NCBI RefSeq assembly: GCF_000381885.1 | Contig: NZ_KB907214.1 | Coordinates: 339,987 to 403,986, forward strand | Length of the DNA stretch: 64,000 nt | Direction: 5' to 3' | From: Actinomadura atramentaria DSM 43919 | GTDB lineage: Bacteria > Actinomycetota > Actinomycetes > Streptosporangiales > Streptosporangiaceae | In this document: positions 62,283 to 64,000 of the stretch, in pieces | How positions within the stretch are numbered: position 1 is the first letter of the stretch | How the letters are laid out: every line of letters begins with the position of its first letter | Made by a program: the position numbers and the translations under genes | Notes under the pieces: generated by a model | Told to the model about the DNA's origin: nothing | Databases searched by the model: none | What the model saw: the letters and a program-made list of their open reading frames with translations, nothing else

Positions 62283-63635
62283 TCAGCGGCGGGGCGTCAG
62301 GACCAGCTCGACGGCCTCGCGCGGCTGCAGCGTCAGCGACAGCTTCGGCTCCACCGGCCCCGCCAGCCCGACGTCGAACCGCCGCATCATCGCCGCGACG
62401 ATCAGCGCCGCCTCCTGGTGGAAGAACGCCTCGCCCAGGCACTGGTGCGCGCCGTCGCCGAACGGAAGGTACGCCAGCGGGTGCCGGTTGCGGACGTTCT
62501 CGCGGGTGAAGCGGTCCGGGTCGAAGCGCAGCGGGTCCGGCCAGAACTCCGCCAGCCGGTGCGTCAGGTACGGGGAGATCGCCAGCGTCGCGCCCGCCGG
62601 GATGCGGACGCCGTCGATCTCGTCGTCCTCGGCGGCCGTGCGCGGCACCGCCCAGCCCACCGAGTAGATCCGCAGCACCTCGCGCAGCACCGTCTGCGTG
62701 TACGCCAGCTCGCGGATGTGCTCGCGGCGCAGCGGGCCGTCGCCGACGACCTCGTCCACCTCCGCGCGGACCTTCGCGTACACGTGCGGGTTCTGGACGA
62801 GCCCGACCCAGATCCACGTCAGCGCGATGGCGCTGCTCTCGCTGCCCGCGACGAACAGCGCGACGATGTCCTCGCAGATCTGGTCGTCGGTGAGCGGGCG
62901 GCCGTCCGCACCGGTGCCCTGCATGAGCTTGGTGACGATGTCGCGGCCGTCGCGCGGGTCCTGGCGGGCCTGCGCGAGGACGGGCCGCAGGATGTCGTTG
63001 ACGGTCCGCGTCGCGCGCTTGAACGGCCGGTCGCCCGGCAGCGGCACCGCGTGCGGGACGAACGGCATCGCCATCCGCCACAGCAGGCTGCTCATCGCCG
63101 TCGCGACGGCCTCGCCGAGCCGGTCGCCCTCGCCGTCGGGGATGAGGCTGCCGAAGAACACCGGGTCCACGACGCGCTGCACGACGCGGGTCATCTCGAC
63201 GCCCGCGTCCACCGGCGTGCCCGCGCGGGCCGCCAGGTCGTCCACCGCCGCCGTGATCGAGGTGATCATCTGCTCGCTCATCGACTTCAGGTAGCTCGCC
63301 GAGAACGCCGTCTGCAGGATCTCCCGGCTCGCGTGCCACTGCGCGCCCTCGCCGCCGATGCCCTGGCCGGTGAGGCGGCCGAGCGCCGACCACATCGCCG
63401 CGCCGCGCGGGTAGTTCGCGGCGCGCGTCCGCAGGATGTGCTGGAGGTGGTCGGGGTGCGTGACGAGGAACGGCCGGAACGGTCCGAGGTTGAGCCGGAC
63501 GAGCGCGCCGTTCGCCTGCGCGCCGAGCCCGTCGAGCAGGCCCAGCGGCCCCTCGCGGCGGACCCGCCCGACGACGCGGCGCAGCGGGACGGAGTGGAAG
63601 CGTTCGGCGGGCTCGGCTTCGACGACGGCGGTCAT
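62283..63635 (-). CDS. Cytochrome P450
   Basis: 450 residues, ATG with GAGGGAG upstream. I-helix AGSESSAIALTW, K-helix REVLRIYSVGW (ExxR in REVLR), heme loop LPFGDGAHQCLGEAFFHQEA with the cysteine ligand. No membrane anchor, so a soluble bacterial P450. It probably oxidises the terpene made by its operon partner. No redox partner gene is next to it. Confidence 0.92.
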   Translation of the reverse strand: MTAVVEAEPAERFHSVPLRRVVGRVRREGPLGLLDGLGAQANGALVRLNLGPFRPFLVTHPDHLQHILRTRAANYPRGAAMWSALGRLTGQGIGGEGAQWHASREILQTAFSASYLKSMSEQMITSITAAVDDLAARAGTPVDAGVEMTRVVQRVVDPVFFGSLIPDGEGDRLGEAVATAMSSLLWRMAMPFVPHAVPLPGDRPFKRATRTVNDILRPVLAQARQDPRDGRDIVTKLMQGTGADGRPLTDDQICEDIVALFVAGSESSAIALTWIWVGLVQNPHVYAKVRAEVDEVVGDGPLRREHIRELAYTQTVLREVLRIYSVGWAVPRTAAEDDEIDGVRIPAGATLAISPYLTHRLAEFWPDPLRFDPDRFTRENVRNRHPLAYLPFGDGAHQCLGEAFFHQEAALIVAAMMRRFDVGLAGPVEPKLSLTLQPREAVELVLTPRR

Positions 63636-64000
63636 GACGGCTCCCTCACGAGGTCAGGTGCGGCGATTCCCCGGCCTGGTCGCGCCGGGCGCTGGTGACG
63701 TGGCTGGACGGGTCGGCGAAACAACTCGGAAGGGCGAACGGTCCGGGCGACCTCCGGCGGAAGCTCGGTAACGATCTTGGAAGAACTATTACATACGCGC
63801 CATTTCTCGCCAAGACCGGATCGTCGAACCGCGCGAAAGTGTCACGGAGTGAAGCGAACGCCGCCGCATCGACGCCCCGCCCACCTGCGGCACCGCGAAA
63901 CCCACCGAACGACCGCCCGCCTAAACGTGTCCCTCACCACACTTGCCCCCGCCCCAACGCCCCCACCTCGCACAACACACCTCCACCGAACCCCTCGCCC
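63636..64000 (-). promoter_or_regulatory. Promoter region of the P450/terpene operon
   Basis: 365 bp without a credible gene. On the minus strand TTGGCG (63808-63813), 16-bp spacer, TAATAG (63786-63791) is a possible promoter, implying a 150-nt leader. The last 150 bases are GC-rich with CCCC-type repeats and show nothing recognisable. Confidence 0.4.

Overview
The window is high-GC actinomycete DNA with heavy use of GTG starts, GTGA/ATGA gene overlaps and apparently leaderless transcripts. Gene content (SLP1-type integrative element, CvnA-like sensor kinase, SARP-type regulator, terpene synthase with P450, a second small nuo cluster beside korAB) points to a Streptomyces relative, most plausibly Thermomonosporaceae such as Actinomadura. 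The genus is an inference; no rRNA or marker gene is present to settle it.

Bases 1 to about 21,580 are the right part of an actinomycete integrative and conjugative element (AICE). It ends at the 3' end of an intact tRNA-Tyr gene (minus strand, 21536-21617), the integration site class used by SLP1. The left end lies outside the window. From left to right it carries cargo (the C-terminal part of a low-GC subtilisin-like peptidase, an aminoglycoside-phosphotransferase-fold protein, a HAD phosphatase and a GntR regulator with three palindromic operators), a long plus-strand run of small zinc-ribbon and membrane proteins, a TraB/FtsK-like DNA translocase followed by five 8-bp repeats that look like a transfer locus, a PP2C phosphatase, a frameshifted cytosine methyltransferase, a DnaB_N-DUF3987 replication-type protein, an excisionase and a tyrosine integrase. 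The integrase carries a second copy of its core-binding domain after the catalytic domain.

Bases 21.6-26.2 kb are chromosomal housekeeping: a CHAP amidase, YajQ, an XRE regulator divergent from methionine aminopeptidase, and an HtpX protease. Bases 26.2-37.5 kb are a minus-strand complex I-like operon, nuoA-B-C-H-I-J-K-L-M-N. It lacks nuoD and the whole NADH-input module nuoE-F-G. Two tandem plus-strand genes for membrane proteins with ComEA-like helix-hairpin-helix tails split it between nuoH and nuoI. Bases 37.7-45.0 kb carry two paralogous membrane-anchored proteins, a cysteine-containing leader peptide, korA-korB (2-oxoacid:ferredoxin oxidoreductase) and a SecDF-head protein. Reduced ferredoxin from KorAB is a reasonable electron donor for the truncated complex I, with the missing NuoD supplied from elsewhere.

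Bases 45-64 kb are accessory: a YceI protein next to a DHA2 exporter with a long linker and three carboxypeptidase-regulatory-like domains, a TetR regulator and a TetR fragment, a peptidase-like protein fused to an ABC ATPase with its permease, a CRP-type palindrome before a possible 31-residue peptide, a hypothetical gene, a patatin lipase, a second MFS exporter, a SARP-like regulator fused to a methyltransferase, a large nitrate-sensor-like histidine kinase, and a two-gene terpene cyclase/P450 unit at the right edge.
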